Counted from the first letter of the stretch, positions 12,157 to 25,964 are shown. The stretch: 64,000 nt of DNA from Takifugu bimaculatus (GCA_004026145.2 CP034991.1:10163087-10227086), one strand, 5' to 3'. Numbers and translations are program-made. The notes: generated from the sequence alone by a model not told the origin.

Positions 12157-15100
12157 ACGCAGACACACAGATTAATTAAAGTGTTTATGACGCCTGAGGA
12201 GAAAACCATTGGGAACAAGATGCATTTATCGATCTTAGAGGTTTAATTTCACATATTGCGATTTTACAGTACAGATATTAGCACAGGAATACAGCAGGTT
12301 TCCTGTTTACTGCAGGCTGGAGATGAGTGATCAAATACATTTTTGTTTGCCTGACTTTTATGAACATAATTTGGCCATTGAAGGTCATTTTCAAAGCAGA
12401 CTAAATCTCATTTCTACAGGGTAGACTGCTGCTATACAAAAGATTCCCTTTTAGTTTAATCGGATGAGGCTTATTCTTTATTAAATGCTTTTAAAGCAAC
12501 TTTGCTGTATAAGAGTGCAGCTAATATATCTGGAAGAGTCCAAATCAATTAAACTTTTTGGTCCACATACAAAAGTGCTGCAACAATCATATTTAAGAAA
12601 CATAATGTAGAGATTGACACGTTGACTTTGCAGCCGCACAGATATTTTATCCCCAGTGAGACAGAAATTAAACCCAAGGGTAAAAATCCGTATGAAGACA
12701 TTTAATCTGCTCGTTAAAGTGCACGACCTGTATGAATATATGTAATATATGTGAATATATGTGTCAGAAGCTCTGTTCAGGTTCATTTTCTTGTTGGTAT
12801 GAAGTCGACTTGTCATGAGTTGCTGATTTCTGCTTTCCTCAGTCCGAGAGTTGGAATCTTTTCCACGCTGACCTTTGCTGCTTCGGCTGCTGCTCCTCAC
12901 ACGTTATTGTGCTGTTGGGAATATGACTCGGTGTTTTGGAATTTTTTCCCTGTAATTCTCAGGCTTTTGTTGGTCGCTTCTCTGTGTTTTGTCCTTCGTC
13001 TGGAGCTCTCTTTGAAGAGCGCCGCGCTGCTCTTATTTTAGACGGCTTTTATTGGGTGATACTCTCTCCTCATCCGGTTCTTCTTGGAAGCGACTGTACA
13101 CTTCCCTGGGAGCTTGGATTTAGTTGGATACTTGGAGCTCAGACTGAAGAGTGTAACATTGCTGGGTTTGCTGAGCTCATTTTCTTAATTTTAATTGGCC
13201 TTATTGTGTAAAACTTCATCTTCCAGCAGCTTGTTCTTCCTTCTTTCTTTTTGGCGTTCCATGGCTCAGGGTTTGTGGCTGCCTTTGAGTCGGTCTTGCG
13301 GTGCTTTGTAGCTGTTCCAGTGGGATTTCAACCTGCACAGGCTGCTCTCTGACAGCAGATTGTTTGGGGTTTTTTATGGAGTAACTTCGCCTGAAAAGAA
13401 ATCAGAAGGTAACTTTGTTGATTGGATACACTGAGGGACGCTTACGCTGGGAGTGGGGGTTGAATTATTAAGACTCCTCCAGTGGACATCCTCCCTGGAC
13501 AAGGTGCCTTAAATGGTCTGACATGTAGCACAACACATTATTAAACAGGACCTTATTGTAATCAGGGTATTTAATTTCCTCCACATGCATATTTATGTGT
13601 CCTGTTGGTGTAAAATAGTATTTCCAGTGAGTTTCTCCTTTTAGCTACTGTAACTATTTTGCCATATCCACCAGAACACAACTCCTGATGACGTCCCTAT
13701 AGGACACAACGCTGTGCAGACATGCTCAGTCAGCCAGAAACAAACTGACAGTCTACCCTGGGTATCAGTTTCTGAGATCAGAGCATATATCTTAAAACAG
13801 TTCCCCCTCGTCCCTGTTTGGCCACCCCGGCCTTCGCTCGTCCTCTGTTTCATCCTCTCTTGTCCCGAGCAAAGGGGCTCTTGTAAACCGACAGGGAGAC
13901 ACTGATCCCCAAGCTCAGCATCTGCTGACAAGCTAGCCTCCCATTCAGGACTGGCTGGAGGCATGGGCCACCGAGAAACCCGATCCAGCTTGGCAGAGTC
14001 TCAATGATCGCTTCCTGCCCCATCCGGCCCACACAGCTAAGTACTCTTAATTAAAGAGGTTAACTTGTCTAAGATATGACTGAAGAAGAAAAAAAAGTGG
14101 GAGGGACCTACAACAATTGTGTCGTTGTTTCCGCCTTTTCGAAAAAAGATTTCCATTCTGGCATGGCGTGATCTGAGCTCCGATACTTTATAATTACATT
14201 ACGAGAAAGTGGGTAAAGGATCCCCTTTAGAGGTCTGTTAATAAGAACCGACCACCCCACTTGGACCAGACTCATGGTGGAGGCATTTCAGGTGAGATGA
14301 TTTGGGGGGGTTAAGGAGACAGAAGACAGTATCTGTCTCTCTCACTGGAACTCTGGGAGCGCCATCAATCTGTAACTGGAGAGGAGCAGTTTTATTATTC
14401 TTTTTGGTTGCTTGTAAGCATGCATATTAATGAAGAGTTAGGTCATTGCCAGAGACATCTGTATTGGCCCGTGGGGCTGCCTGTGAAACGCCAGAGAAAT
14501 TAGAAATGTAAATTTATACCCGGAGATACAATATGAGAGATTCTTCGCTGTCGTTTTTAGGCCTCGGAGCTGTATGGGCTCCCGCTCTCTCGAGGCAGCC
14601 CTGCGGAACAGGCTATTCATTGCAGATCGACCAGATTGCAAATGACAGACTTTGCACAAGAGGCCTGTTGTGTCTCTGCAGCAGAACATGCAGAGCTCAT
14701 TTGATTCAGCTGCTCTGCCTTACAACTATAAATCTACACAATGCAGGGGGAAAGAAGTCCTGTTTCATTGGCTTCTTGCTTCACAGCTGAATTCCAAGAC
14801 ATAAAGAGAAGCTAGATTTCTTGCAGTAATAAAAAAGTCATTAATTTAGAAGGCCTGTTTCACTAAAACCTTATTTATAACTCTAAAAAAACAAATCAGT
14901 ATTTAACAAATATGCTGCTGCTGATATAGAGCTTACCCTCCCTTTTTACACAGTAAAATACAATACATGTGGGGCTTGTAATGTTCTCTACTGCCATGAG
15001 TTCTGATCATAGCCCACCAAACACTTAAAAACACATTGGATATTTGTTAGAAGCCTGTGTTTAAAAGCATCTGTGCAACAGTCTTTCAAGGCAGAGAGCC

Positions 15101-18100
15101 GGCAACGTAATGTGACATGAGTCCAACACAGACAATATTGATTTTTTATGGACTTATACTATTCAGTGACCTGGCAAATGGCGCCTGTTATAAGTCTGAG
15201 CCTGAATTCTTGGGCCTTAATGGAAGAAACAAAATCCATTTAGCTCCACTTTTGCATCCTCGTCATATCTTCATATCAGGACGTCAAGTGCTACGTTGCC
15301 CAGGACGTTGTCTTGTTTTCTCCACAATATCTGCCACTTTATCGATCCTGCAACACACACGTATCAGCACCTGCAGCACCATGAAGGAAACGACTGTATA
15401 TATTACTTCCTTCATCTTCATGCACCCAATACAGAGGATTAGATTTTCTCTTTTGCTCTATTAAGTAGAAAACCTTTCCTATAATCAGAGATCATTAGAG
15501 AACATTTAATCCCTTGAAGCTCTCTCTACATGTCTTTTGAGAGCTTTCCTCTGAAGCCTAAGAAGTGCCTCATCAATAAAAATAATGCTGTTTCTCAATT
15601 GCATTAGAGTATCGATCAGCACAGGAAGTGGACAGCATGTGCACTGTAGGAGCTCCTGTGGATTCGCGCCTGGACAACCAGTTCAGCTGTCAGCTTGGAT
15701 CACGTGTGGCTGACAAATTTTCAATAGCTCGGTGGAAAACACATCTGGCAGCACTGTCAGTCCTGAGGGACAGAGGGGCTCTCTGCTTTGTTATCATTAG
15801 CTGTCAGTGCATAACCTCATCTTTGGCTCCCCACATGGACACAGGAGCCAAGCCTTCCAAAAGCGGTGCAGCTGTGAATAACTCCCGTTATCATGCTGGT
15901 ATTTACCTTAGCTGCATCTGAGGCGTGAACGCTGCGAGATGTTGTCATCGTGTTGCCCGGGAACCTCTGTCACTGGAGAGACCATCTTGAAGGAGATCTT
16001 GAACTTGGCAGCATGCTGTTGTCAGCCTTGCAGTTGTTGTTGGTCGCCTCTCTTCTCCCTTCCTGTTTGCAGCCCACTGGGATCAATGTCGCTGGAGATG
16101 GTAATCACCACCAGCACATGCAGGAGCACAGCTCATTAGTGCATATGTGTGGCTCTCACCAGGATTGCCTTCTGCATTAATAGAACCATAATAGACTATT
16201 CTGCCCCACCAGATCTAAAAAAAAAAAAAAGGATCAGTGATCCAACGTTTGTGGGTTGGAGAAGTGAAGGAACCACCGGTATTGTACCATCTCCACCCAA
16301 AACCTCCATTTCTTCTCCCATATCTCCCCAGTCCTGCAGCTCAGTCATAATAAGGTATGATTGCTGCTCAATCTCTGTCTTTTTTCAGAGACAACCCATT
16401 AGAGACGCCTGCACCCCTGAATTGAGTCTCCATGTAAAAACTCATTACTGGTGGGTGATGGATGAAGCCTCTTTTCATAGCGCGCAGCTGTAATAAACAA
16501 TCAATGAGGAAGCATGTGCAGCACAAATCACCCCATGCGCTGCCTCACTGGCATCAATATTCTATACGAGGGGGTCTTGTTTTCCAGTCTGAGGGTCAAT
16601 ACTAATAGACAAGTGCACAGATTGGACATCCTCAATATAAAACCCACCTCAAAGAGATGCTTGCACAAGACCTGCGCGTGTCCTTGGATCGAGCGTTCTT
16701 GGGTTTTACAGAATATTTAAGATCGGGCCTAAAAATAATAAATACCAAACCCAGTTTTGAATTATGGGTATAGAATTCAGACTTTATTCCATATTCATGT
16801 AAATGGGAGTCCTCCTCGTCCTTTCAAAGGGATTTCCTCGGCCAAAGTGGTACGCGAGGCAGACTGTGAAGGTCAGCGGCGACGCCGTGGCTGGTGGGAA
16901 GCACCTGTTATCAGATAACTGTTAATTAAAATATTAATGGGCTGCAGCAACTGTTAATTTAATAACTGGCGGATGGTGTCAAACGTAATGGAAGATCCTG
17001 CTCCTGAATTGGTCGAACAGATAATAAACCATGTTCTGGTTAATCAAAAAGTTTGTGATGGAGATTAAAGTCGTTCATTTAGGACTCTGCCGGTGAAACC
17101 GGGATTTTAATCGGGCTTCGCTCGAGCCGCAGACGACAGCTATCGGCTGATAATCCCACCGTGATTTTAATCAGAGCTGCGCTGAATGAATAATGAGACT
17201 GACACAAATACTCAATACTCAGATGCTGGTGTAATCACGTTGAAACACACACCCCATCAGGGGTAGCTACAGCATCACTGTGTGATTTATTCTAAATTCA
17301 GTAATGAAATTTAGCATCCCAGAATAATCTGGCTGTTCGAGCACCGACATAGATTTATAAGGTGTGTGTCATCATAACGTTCTGAGTGATTTAAAGCATT
17401 ACCTGTTTTGGCGTGACTCACCTGGCCGATCTATGGGTTTAACAGAGATTTAGGATACCCTTCCTGGCAGCCTAAGGCTGTATGATGAGGGAATGAATTG
17501 AGCCTTTTCTTGGTACATTTGCAGGATTGCACTGTGCTTCCAGGAAACCAAGCCTCCTGCTCAGAGTTTGCCCATAACTCTTCCCTGGCATTAAACTCTA
17601 ATGAGAGTAAACTCGGTGGAAGTGTTCCATCTAATAAATGTGGGATTAGAAGCGCAAAGCTGACCAAAGTCACAAACTAGAGTTTGAAAACAGGTACGCA
17701 TTTTTGGGAAAACGTCAGCCAGAAAAAAGGGTTCTTTGCCCAAACCATGGACTGTAAAGAAACCAGACATCACGAGAGTCTAGAATTCTCTGTGTTGGGT
17801 ACAGACAGGGTCATGAAACCCTTCCTCCATTATTCAGTTTGGGCTTCTGTAAATGCTTTATTCAGAAGTGTATGATATGATTATATTTTGTAATTTTCTT
17901 TTCTTTGCATAATCTGCACGAATTACTAGAATCACATGCATTAAATTGAAATTTGCTACAAAATCTAAATTTAACCCTTTTTTTCCATGTAAATGTCTGC
18001 CTCTAGTAGGTTATAAGGTTAATATGATGATGAAGGGGGGGAGTGCATCTTTTATTTATTGGAAAATTATTTTGTATGACTATTAAATATGTCAAGTACA

Positions 18101-18366
18101 GGGTTGGTAAAATATACAATAAATGAAGTAAAACACCATTTGTGACTTGCCCGCGGTCAGAGCCCTGCTCAGAATGGCATAATCAGCACCGTGTTTTGTG
18201 CACTGAAAGGAAACTTTAAGAGAAGTATTTGCTGCCGCAGCAGTAGAGTCTGTGGAAATATGAGGTCATATGAAACAACCTGTTAGACCTGTGAAGAAAA
18301 AAACATGTCTGTTAAAGGCCAGACAAGGAGTCATTTTCTTTCATTTGTTACTTTTAGTGTTTTATG

Positions 18367-18370
<4 letters not shown>
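12152..18370. other. Long non-coding stretch, no gene recognised
   Basis: Six kilobases of unique DNA without a supportable gene. A 139-codon minus-strand frame at 12481-12900 has no domain, signal peptide or splice context and is probably chance. An A14 run lies near 16218. The part at about 16900-17220 is rich in TTAAT and ATTA words (gttaattaaaatattaatgg, gattttaatc twice) and resembles a conserved noncoding element in style. Confidence 0.55.

Positions 18371-18450
<80 letters not shown>
18371..18450. repeat. (TG)n microsatellite
   Basis: Forty uninterrupted TG units. It directly abuts copy B of the TG-associated interspersed repeat. Confidence 0.95.
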
Positions 18451-18451
<1 letters not shown>

Positions 18452-18680
18452 AATCCTCATTCTATTAGTAAATGAGGACCTATTTGTAAAGTGAAGCCAT
18501 TGCGCTTGGCCCCGCAATTTCAAAGGACCATTTGACGTGGTTTTAAGAGGTTAGAATTGGGTTTAGGTTCATGCTGGGGTTAGTGTTAGGGATTAAGTTG
18601 GGATGTTTAGGGTAAGCAGTTGAAAGTTCCCACTAAGATAGAACTGCGAGGATTTGTGAATGTGTGTTTTTCTGTGTGTA
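18451..18680 (+). repeat. TG-microsatellite-associated teleost interspersed repeat, copy B
   Basis: Contains 'caaaggaccatttgacgtgg', the series ggtttaggtt / ggggttagtgttaggg / gttgggatgtttagggt, and a closing 'cccactaagatagaactgcgagg'. These match copies A and C in order and spacing, and TG-rich sequence flanks both ends. Confidence 0.6.
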
Positions 18681-18965
18681 CTAATACTAAAATGATCCAA
18701 AACTCAGTGGTTTGTCTTTAAAGGCTTTAAAAAATACATTTTATATAAACAGAAAAGAAACGCCCACCTTTTTTTCTTGCACACGCTTGCCTCGACCAGC
18801 TCTATTTATTTATTTATTGTCTGTGTTTCTGTGTTTCTTTCTCCAGATAATATCTGTTATCAGACAGTCACAGTGTGACGCTTGTGCCAGACTGTTAATA
18901 TCCTCTCAGACAAACACACTCACACACCCAAGCACGAACTCTTAGTGCTAAAAGTGTTTTAATCA

Positions 18966-19670
18966 TCATGGGGTGTAAGACAGTGGTAAGATCTCCTGTA
19001 GGTTTGACAGAGAGGTTTAAGGTGGAGGTAGGACTACACCCAGGAGTAGCTCCAAGCACCTTCTGGTTCACTAAGGTGATGGACAGGCTGAGGATGAGGT
19101 AAGACAGAAATCTCCAGAGTCTTACATTTGCATATGATAGTGTGATCTGTACTAAGAGCAGAGAGCAGGTAGAGAAAAATCTAGAAACCTCTAAACAGGA
19201 ATGAAGGTTAGACAGACCGAGACAGAATATGTGTGTGAATGAGAAGGATCCCCGTGCAACAGCGAGGTTACAGGAAGTAGAGATAAGGAAGGTGGAGGAT
19301 TTTAAGTGCTAAGGGTCAACAGCCCAGAGCAATGGAGAGGGAAGAAAGGAAGAAGTCTGCAAGCAGGTTGGAACAGGTGGGGAAAGGTGTCGGGGTGATA
19401 TGTGATATTGTGTGATACAAGAGTATCTGCAAGAATTAGAGGATAGGTGTTAGAGCAGTGAAGCAGAGCTGGAGGTCTCAGAAATGATGATGCAGAGGAC
19501 TTTCTGGGAGTGGCATGGGTGGATGGATCATGAGTATATCAGAGTTGTTTTGGAGTGGCAGGACTGAGATGGGTTGGACCTGTCCTGAGAAGGAACAGTT
19601 ATTGTGTCAATAGAAGGATACTTGTTGGAAGAGGAGACGTTAGTTGGAAACAGCAGGATAGAGTTAGCAT
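18966..19670 (+). pseudogene. Degenerate non-LTR retrotransposon (LINE) reverse transcriptase fragment
   Basis: Conceptual translation in shifting frames follows the C-terminal half of a fish LINE reverse transcriptase. In order it shows LTERFKVEVGLHPG (the 'GxxQGxxLSP' region decayed to HPGVAPSTF), a VMDRL motif, a catalytic-box remnant FAYDSVIC at 19127-19150, then SREQVEKNLE, an MCVNE motif and the late LRWVGPVLRRNSY segment near 19563. The catalytic FADD box has lost its first aspartate, and there are in-frame stops and frame changes throughout, so the copy is dead. Both the 5' part (endonuclease) and an obvious 3' tail are missing. The clade cannot be fixed from this remnant. It lies between two (TG)n-rich regions. 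Confidence 0.75.
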
Positions 19671-20039
19671 ATATACAATCACTCCAGTTCAGACAAAACA
19701 TACAGCTTCTCTGGCTGCAGGGAGCATCAATGTTTCAGAGTGAAGAAGTGGCGAATTTCAGTATTATAATATAAAATTCCTCTGCTCAGAAGGATTTTCT
19801 GCAGTTTCTATATTATTAAAGCAGTCCTTCAACAATAAAAAGGAGTGACCGTTATGTTCTTCAACAAATCTCTATTACCGGTACATCGTTTCTGAGCTGA
19901 CATGGTATCCGTCTATACCTTGATTTAAAGTCAATATATGAGAGCATATAATCAAACTGTAGAACATATGTGGGCTGAATTGAATTAGAAGGTGTAATTA
20001 TTATTTTGGAAATATTGAAGGAGATATGCATATGAATCT

Positions 20040-20041
<2 letters not shown>
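19671..20041. other. Non-coding spacer, AT-rich
   Basis: About 370 bases between the LINE remnant and a TG tract. It may include decayed 3' sequence of the LINE, but no motif supports this. Confidence 0.5.

Positions 20042-20116
<75 letters not shown>
20042..20116. repeat. (TG)n microsatellite
   Basis: About 37 TG units followed by a short AG-rich stretch. Confidence 0.95.
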
Positions 20117-20121
<5 letters not shown>

Positions 20122-22185
20122 GAGAGACGGATATTCAGGTTTCTTTCTTTTTTTTTAAATGTCTGTGTGTCTAAAAGCCAGATGCTCTCAATAAAAACCA
20201 GTCGCTGGCCTCTCGAGGATCCATATCTGCAACAGGGGAGAAGTTAAAGCATTTAGTGTTTGAAATTTCCTGGAAAGAGCACCAAATGTAAGATGACAGT
20301 GGGCAGGAATAAGTCCGAGGTCGAATCACACAACTTCCTATACTTAAAAAAAAAGTGCGACCTTTCCGTCTGTCCTATGAAACGTCTGTCACCCATGCAG
20401 GGATCGCATGTTTCTGAGCCTCAGACCTTTAAATGCACACTCTCATAATTGACATTGTAATACCTGACCTTTATGGCCTGAAAATTACATACCCCCCCAG
20501 CAGTTCTCTTGTAAATAATCTTCTACACACAGGGGGAGTCGCGCGCTTTAACTGTGTTCCTGTGAAATATTAAAGAATGCTGCAATTATCATCTGGCTCA
20601 TCTGATGGTGACAATAATGGTGTTGTTCTCCCAGTTCATTCATTTTCCTGTACGTACGGCCCGTAAAACGCCCCCGTGGGCGAAACATTCATTGGTCACA
20701 GTTGAATACTGTTCCAATTTAGAAAAGCTCAAACACATAATTGGAACCATATTAGAGGGTGTGCGCATTCTCATTACGTCTGCACGTGTGTTCGCACATG
20801 CAAATGTGCGGGTGAGAGTCCAGGCGGACCTGGTTTTGTTTAGAGCGCCTATGACGAAATGGAGGCTGCTGGAGGCGGAGCTGGAGGTGGTTAATGGCTG
20901 CCGACAGGGGGGGAAAAAGAGGCCTGGGAGATTTTTATCAAACACACATGAACATTGAGAAAGGTGGGGGGTGCACATTTATGTTTCTCAAGATGGCAGC
21001 ACACACGCTGGCAGGAAAAGAGTGCAAAAGCGGCAAGAGAACACGTGTGCTCACTTCAAAGTTGTCATGTGAGGGAAGAAAAGAACCTGAGGAATAAACA
21101 GAGAAGAAAAACAGCGGCGCTGAGGCCCCGAGCGAGCCCGTAAAATGTAAACAAGTGCGGGAAATGAAACAGCGGGAAAACTCCTGAGAAACGCACCGAT
21201 CGACTTTCCCCATCGCGCTCTTTAGCCAGCAGTAATATGTCAGGCTTTCATTGTGTTTGTAATCTGATAAGGCTTTATGGTTCCTCCTGCTATTAGTGTC
21301 ATCCATTGTCATTTGAGGTGGCGAGATGGCAGCCTGTGGCACTGACCTCTCACACATCCCACATTCTTCAGTGAATGACGGATTATGTTAATAGGCACGC
21401 CTCTTTCTGCCACCAGAATGTGTCTTGAGATGGAGATCCGAGGACTGAAGAACTGCCAACGTTCGAGGAGGGGATTTACACCGTGTTTTGTCTCCCCCTA
21501 GAGGCGGGAGACCTCTCAGCTCCAGTTCTCGCTCCCAGGATCTCACTGTGGGAGACTTCCTCTTCCCCGCGCCTCCTCTGTTTCATTCCACATGTCCGAA
21601 CCAAAACAGACGCTACATGTGGCCAAGAGAACCTTTCCTGCGTCGCCTCGGCTTTTTGGGAACACGGTCCATTTGACTCTGCGGGCCTTCGTTGCAGGGC
21701 TGATTGAATTCTGGAGTCTGTTTATTTCACAGCACATCAAGCAGATAAATTCCAAATACAAATACGTGCCATTCATACTTTCCCTTCGATTTAATTCACA
21801 TGGTTATGATTTGTGCTCTGTCTTGGTTTTACGCTGCAATAATGCGTAGATTAAAAAAAAAACCTTGTGACCCGAGCTTTTGAGTAAATAATAAATTCTG
21901 TGTTAAACCAGGGCGAGCAGCCGCTCCTCAGTGAGCGTAATCAGCAAATAGATAACAATAACCATTCGGTTTTATTCTGCCAAATAATCCCTGTCAGATA
22001 TTAATTAACATTTAAATCTTTTATTCTCTTCAGTATTTCATGTGTGGGAACAGAGCTGCGCTCCTCTCCCCTCTGCCAAACTGGAAACATGCCTCTGCTG
22101 ATAAGTATCGAAGTGGACAGCCTCCAAGAATACTGCATAACGCAGAACTACTTTTTTGGGGGGTTTTCATTCTGAATAGAAGATA
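20117..22185. other. Non-coding stretch; possible conserved noncoding patch
   Basis: No gene recognised. Around 20540-20900 both strands are open for more than 110 codons without protein-like content. That block carries an octamer ATGCAAAT at 20798-20805 within a small hairpin (arms cgcacat / atgtgcg, loop gcaa, 20793-20810). Confidence 0.5.
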
Positions 22186-22300
22186 AGTGTTTTTTGGGGG
22201 AGGGTGTCCGAGGTGTATTCCTGCTTTTGGGATGGACTCCAGCACTCCCAGTGACCCTGATTAGGGATAAATGATGGTGAGGAGAAGATGGATGAATGGT
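22186..22300 (+). repeat. Fragment of a dispersed teleost repeat ending in GGATG units
   Basis: The stretch 'gggatggactccagcactcc', 'gtgaccctgattagg' and 'gaagatggatgaatgg' follows a very common fish repeat end, which reads roughly 'ggataggctccagcaccccc...gaccctgaa..ggataa...atggatggatgg'. It is diverged and short. Confidence 0.5.
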
Positions 22301-24479
22301 TGAACAACCATGTCAAGGGAGGTCACCTTCCATTTATGGAGCCTCCACTGACACAAAGAAAATATAACAAACAATGTTTCTGTGTGGTTCTCAAAAGAAA
22401 AAGAAAAACAAGGAAAAAAACCTGCTGTGGTTCTGAAGAAATATAACTCTAAATCCTCTCTAAAAAAAAAATTTTTTTACAGGCTGCATTATGACAATTA
22501 CAGCCAAACGGGACTGCAGGACATTTAATAATGATGCAAATGTTAAAAGCTTTGAACTCTCCGGCCCAGTTGTCCTCAGTGAATGGTGCTTAATGAAATA
22601 ATAGATGGCTGCGATTGAACAATATGGAAGACTTTTCAGAGTGACCCTGAGAACAGGACGTTATGCTGAATAGTCGTAGCGTGCTTGGGGGGCTAATAAA
22701 AGGTGGTGGCAGGAGCTAGGCAAAGAATATTTCTGTTTTAAGGTGGGTAAACCTCCGCGCCATCACTTATATTATATTATTATGTCTGCTGTCATTATAT
22801 TACATTGTCTTTTATTTTGAATTAGAAGTGGCTTCTACTCTCATCTCTATTGCGTTGGGTTTTTCTCTCTTCTGAGGACAGATGTCGCAGTACCGCGGAA
22901 ATACAGTGGGGGCAGTGTTGGGGCAAAAGTGCAACAAGATTAACAAAACGCTACAAAGAAATAATCGTTCAGCTACTTCTGTGTGACACGATAAAAGAAA
23001 AGGTTAAATTCATTTTTCTTCTTGCCTAGGCTGGCTGGGAACTACACAATAGATGGACAACATCAAAGGAGAAGCACACCTTTCTTTGTTCAGTGACGGA
23101 TGCGCTGCATCGAAACGTAGGTGTCTATTTTGCTATATAAAGAAAATGTTAGTTACATTCGTCTGAGACCACTTTTAATTTTTCATGTAATATTAGAGAC
23201 GTAGCTACAATCCAGAAGATGTCCTCATACGAGTGTTAAAAGTTCAGCATGCATGTGGGTCCCGTAGGTGAGGAGGTGCTGTGTCTTCAGCTGCTTTGCA
23301 TCACAGATAATGAGATGCTTCCCTGACCCCACCAGTTGTTTCCAAAGTGAAATTGATGGATGAGAGTCCCACCTCTGAACCTTATCTGGTGTGGAGCTTT
23401 GCATTATGGACTACATCTGGAACAGAGATCATGACTTGTGCATGGAGTCTCAAGTGTGGACGTGACCAGACTCCGTTGCCTGGTTTAGAAATGCCAAGCC
23501 ACCAAAGTTGCTCACTTCCTGCGCAAGTTTCCATCCGAGCTTCTGATGTCATGGCTTGTAGCGTCTAACCTGGCCTAGTAAAAGAACAGACTGTCTGTTA
23601 TTCTCTTTATCTTTTTCTTTAAATCTTGATGATGAAAAAATCCCTACATTACCACCACTATAGGCTGCAGGAATGATCACAGGCTTTAACGTTTGTTTTG
23701 GGAAATCTGTTCTTGGATAATGGACAGATGTTTCCCACTCGTATCTGTTGAGGCTTTCTGTGTGTGAAAAGCCCTTCTTACATTCCCATGATGACTTCGT
23801 AATGATTTACATCTGCTTTTTATCAACATTGTCAACTTTCAGGGTTATGGATTCAGTGAAAACACTATTAGGGGGACGTTAGTGGCAGCCTTTTCCCTCG
23901 GGTCCCCTCCAGGCTTCTCTCAAATGGTCCTCCGTACCATCGAGGGGTCCCACGGGTGGGATAATGACAGTCGACGATCTTTTCATGAGCGCACTCATCA
24001 TGTGGACCGGCTCCACAGCAGTGTTAATATTTTACCCTGGATGGAACCGTTTGACAAGGCTAGATTTATTCAGCAGAAATTTACTGGCATAGTTCTTTTT
24101 TTTTTCTTTACAGCCACCTAAGTGATACTGTTGCAGTCCCTCCCGTGCCATCACAGCCTGCTCCCAACGGTTATGAGGTGGACAGAGGGGCTCTGATGGT
24201 GTCCTGCAGGTTTTGAGGTCAGACCCAGTAATGTTGGATTAGATTCGGATCTGGAAACTTTTCCCAGCAGAGCAGCAACATCATCAGTATCGACTTCACT
24301 TGTCATTGTTTATGATGTTATGGCTGACTGGTGGTCTGGACAGGATGAGGACCAAAATGGAAGACTTGAGCTTTATAATGATGAAGACCACATTTTAGGG
24401 TTTGAAACCATGTGACCATATTTCTGCTGCATTTACTGCCCGCTGGCAGGCATTCCCAGAATTCTACCTCCAATTATTT
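22301..24479. other. Non-coding stretch, no gene recognised
   Basis: Unique DNA with an A/T-run junction (aaaaaaaaattttttt) near 22462 and an ATGCAAAT octamer at 22534-22541. No coding signal was seen. Confidence 0.55.
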
Positions 24480-24497
24480 AAAAAAAAAAAAAAAAAA
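24480..24497. repeat. Poly-A tract (18 bases)
   Basis: Eighteen consecutive A bases. No retrogene or SINE body was recognised upstream, so it may be a simple homopolymer. Confidence 0.85.
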
Positions 24498-25964
24498 GTC
24501 TTTCACCCTGAACTCCTTATTTAATGGAAGATTAATTTATTTGTTTGATATTTTTACATGATTCTCTGTGACTATGAAAACAGGAACTGCTTTTTTTCCA
24601 ATGATTGTGTAATGCTCTTTGAGCTGATGCACTTGAAGGAGTTTTCTGCAGCTGGAAACATCTAAACACATCATGAAGAAAGTTATTTTTAAGGACACAC
24701 ATGTGGCTAATTATGCAAATAAGCCAGCAACCCGCACAAATCCCATATATGTGAAACAAAGGTCAAAATATGCTGCAGGTAAAATTCTAAAATGTACAAT
24801 TTTTTTACGGAGCGTACTCAGTAATTTATTTATTTTAATGACAAATTAAATCCAGTTCAGTGGCAGAACTCCAGTGTTAATGTAAAAAAACTGATGATTA
24901 TTGTGTCATCACATCCAGAATTATCAGAATTTGGAATTAGCCACATAATCCTTGTCAGTTCCATAATAATTATACTGGGGATGGGTTGAATTTAGACTGA
25001 TCCAAGAAAATGACACGAAATGGAAAATGAAGCAAGGAGCCAAAAATGATCTCTGACAACTTTTGACACATTCAATTAAAAACATTCAGAAAACACCCAA
25101 ACTGCACAAAGGGGTGTTTTAGATTAGAACTCAATAAATGGCTTTTAAACAGATGATTAAAAAGTGCAGGAATTTCCCCGTGTAAGCTGTTTTATTAGCA
25201 ATATGAGCTGCCTAAATTGGCCAGCGTTCCATTGTTGCACGCAAAATAATGAATGCTGAACAGACAGAAGACAAAAGCAAAAACCAGCGTGTTTATTTCC
25301 CCTAATTCGTTCACCGTCTGTCTTCCTCCCATCTCAAGTCCGGGCCACATAGATCCAATTAGGCTCATTGAGCAGCACAGTCTCATATATATTCATAGCC
25401 GGTATGAATGACAAAAGAGCGATGATAATGATGCCGATACGAGCTGGGCAAAGCAATTACATCCACCGCCGCCATAAATAGTTGCAAAAATCTCCGTCAT
25501 TACAAAGTGGAACCACACAATGGCCCCCGCACGGCCGCCATTCAGCGGAGGCGATGAGTACACACCTGACAAAATTGCCGTTTTCAACTTAAATACTGTT
25601 TTGCCAACTTTTTCCAGCCACACTTTCAGTTGGCACTCCACACGAGTGGCCATGGGGATGCTATGAAGCCGTCACTGATCACAGCTATTGTTCAGATTTC
25701 ACGTCTCTAAAGTGCCCCCCCAACACACTATCAGATGCTAACACCAAAGAAAGTTACACCAGTTAGCCTACGTTAGCAGTTGCTTTATCCCTTTATGATA
25801 TCACTTGAAAGTTCCCTGCTTTTGCACACTCCACATGCACAATGCACCAGTGTGCACGTGTGTGAATGCAGTTGTCTCTGTAAACACTCACGTGCCCTGA
25901 TTTGTCTGCTTGTGTGTTGATGCCTGCGGGTGTGTGTCCTTGTACTTACTACAAGTAAATAGAA
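24498..25964. other. Non-coding stretch; octamer and CNE-like patch
   Basis: ATGCAAAT at 24713-24720 sits in a TAATT context (ggctaattatgcaaataagc). The block at about 25180-25650 is CpG-containing unique DNA and could be conserved. No gene was recognised. Confidence 0.5.

Noticed and set aside
12481..12900. 139-codon minus-strand frame
   Set aside because: Low-complexity start, no recognised domain and no splice sites; consistent with chance in AT-rich DNA.
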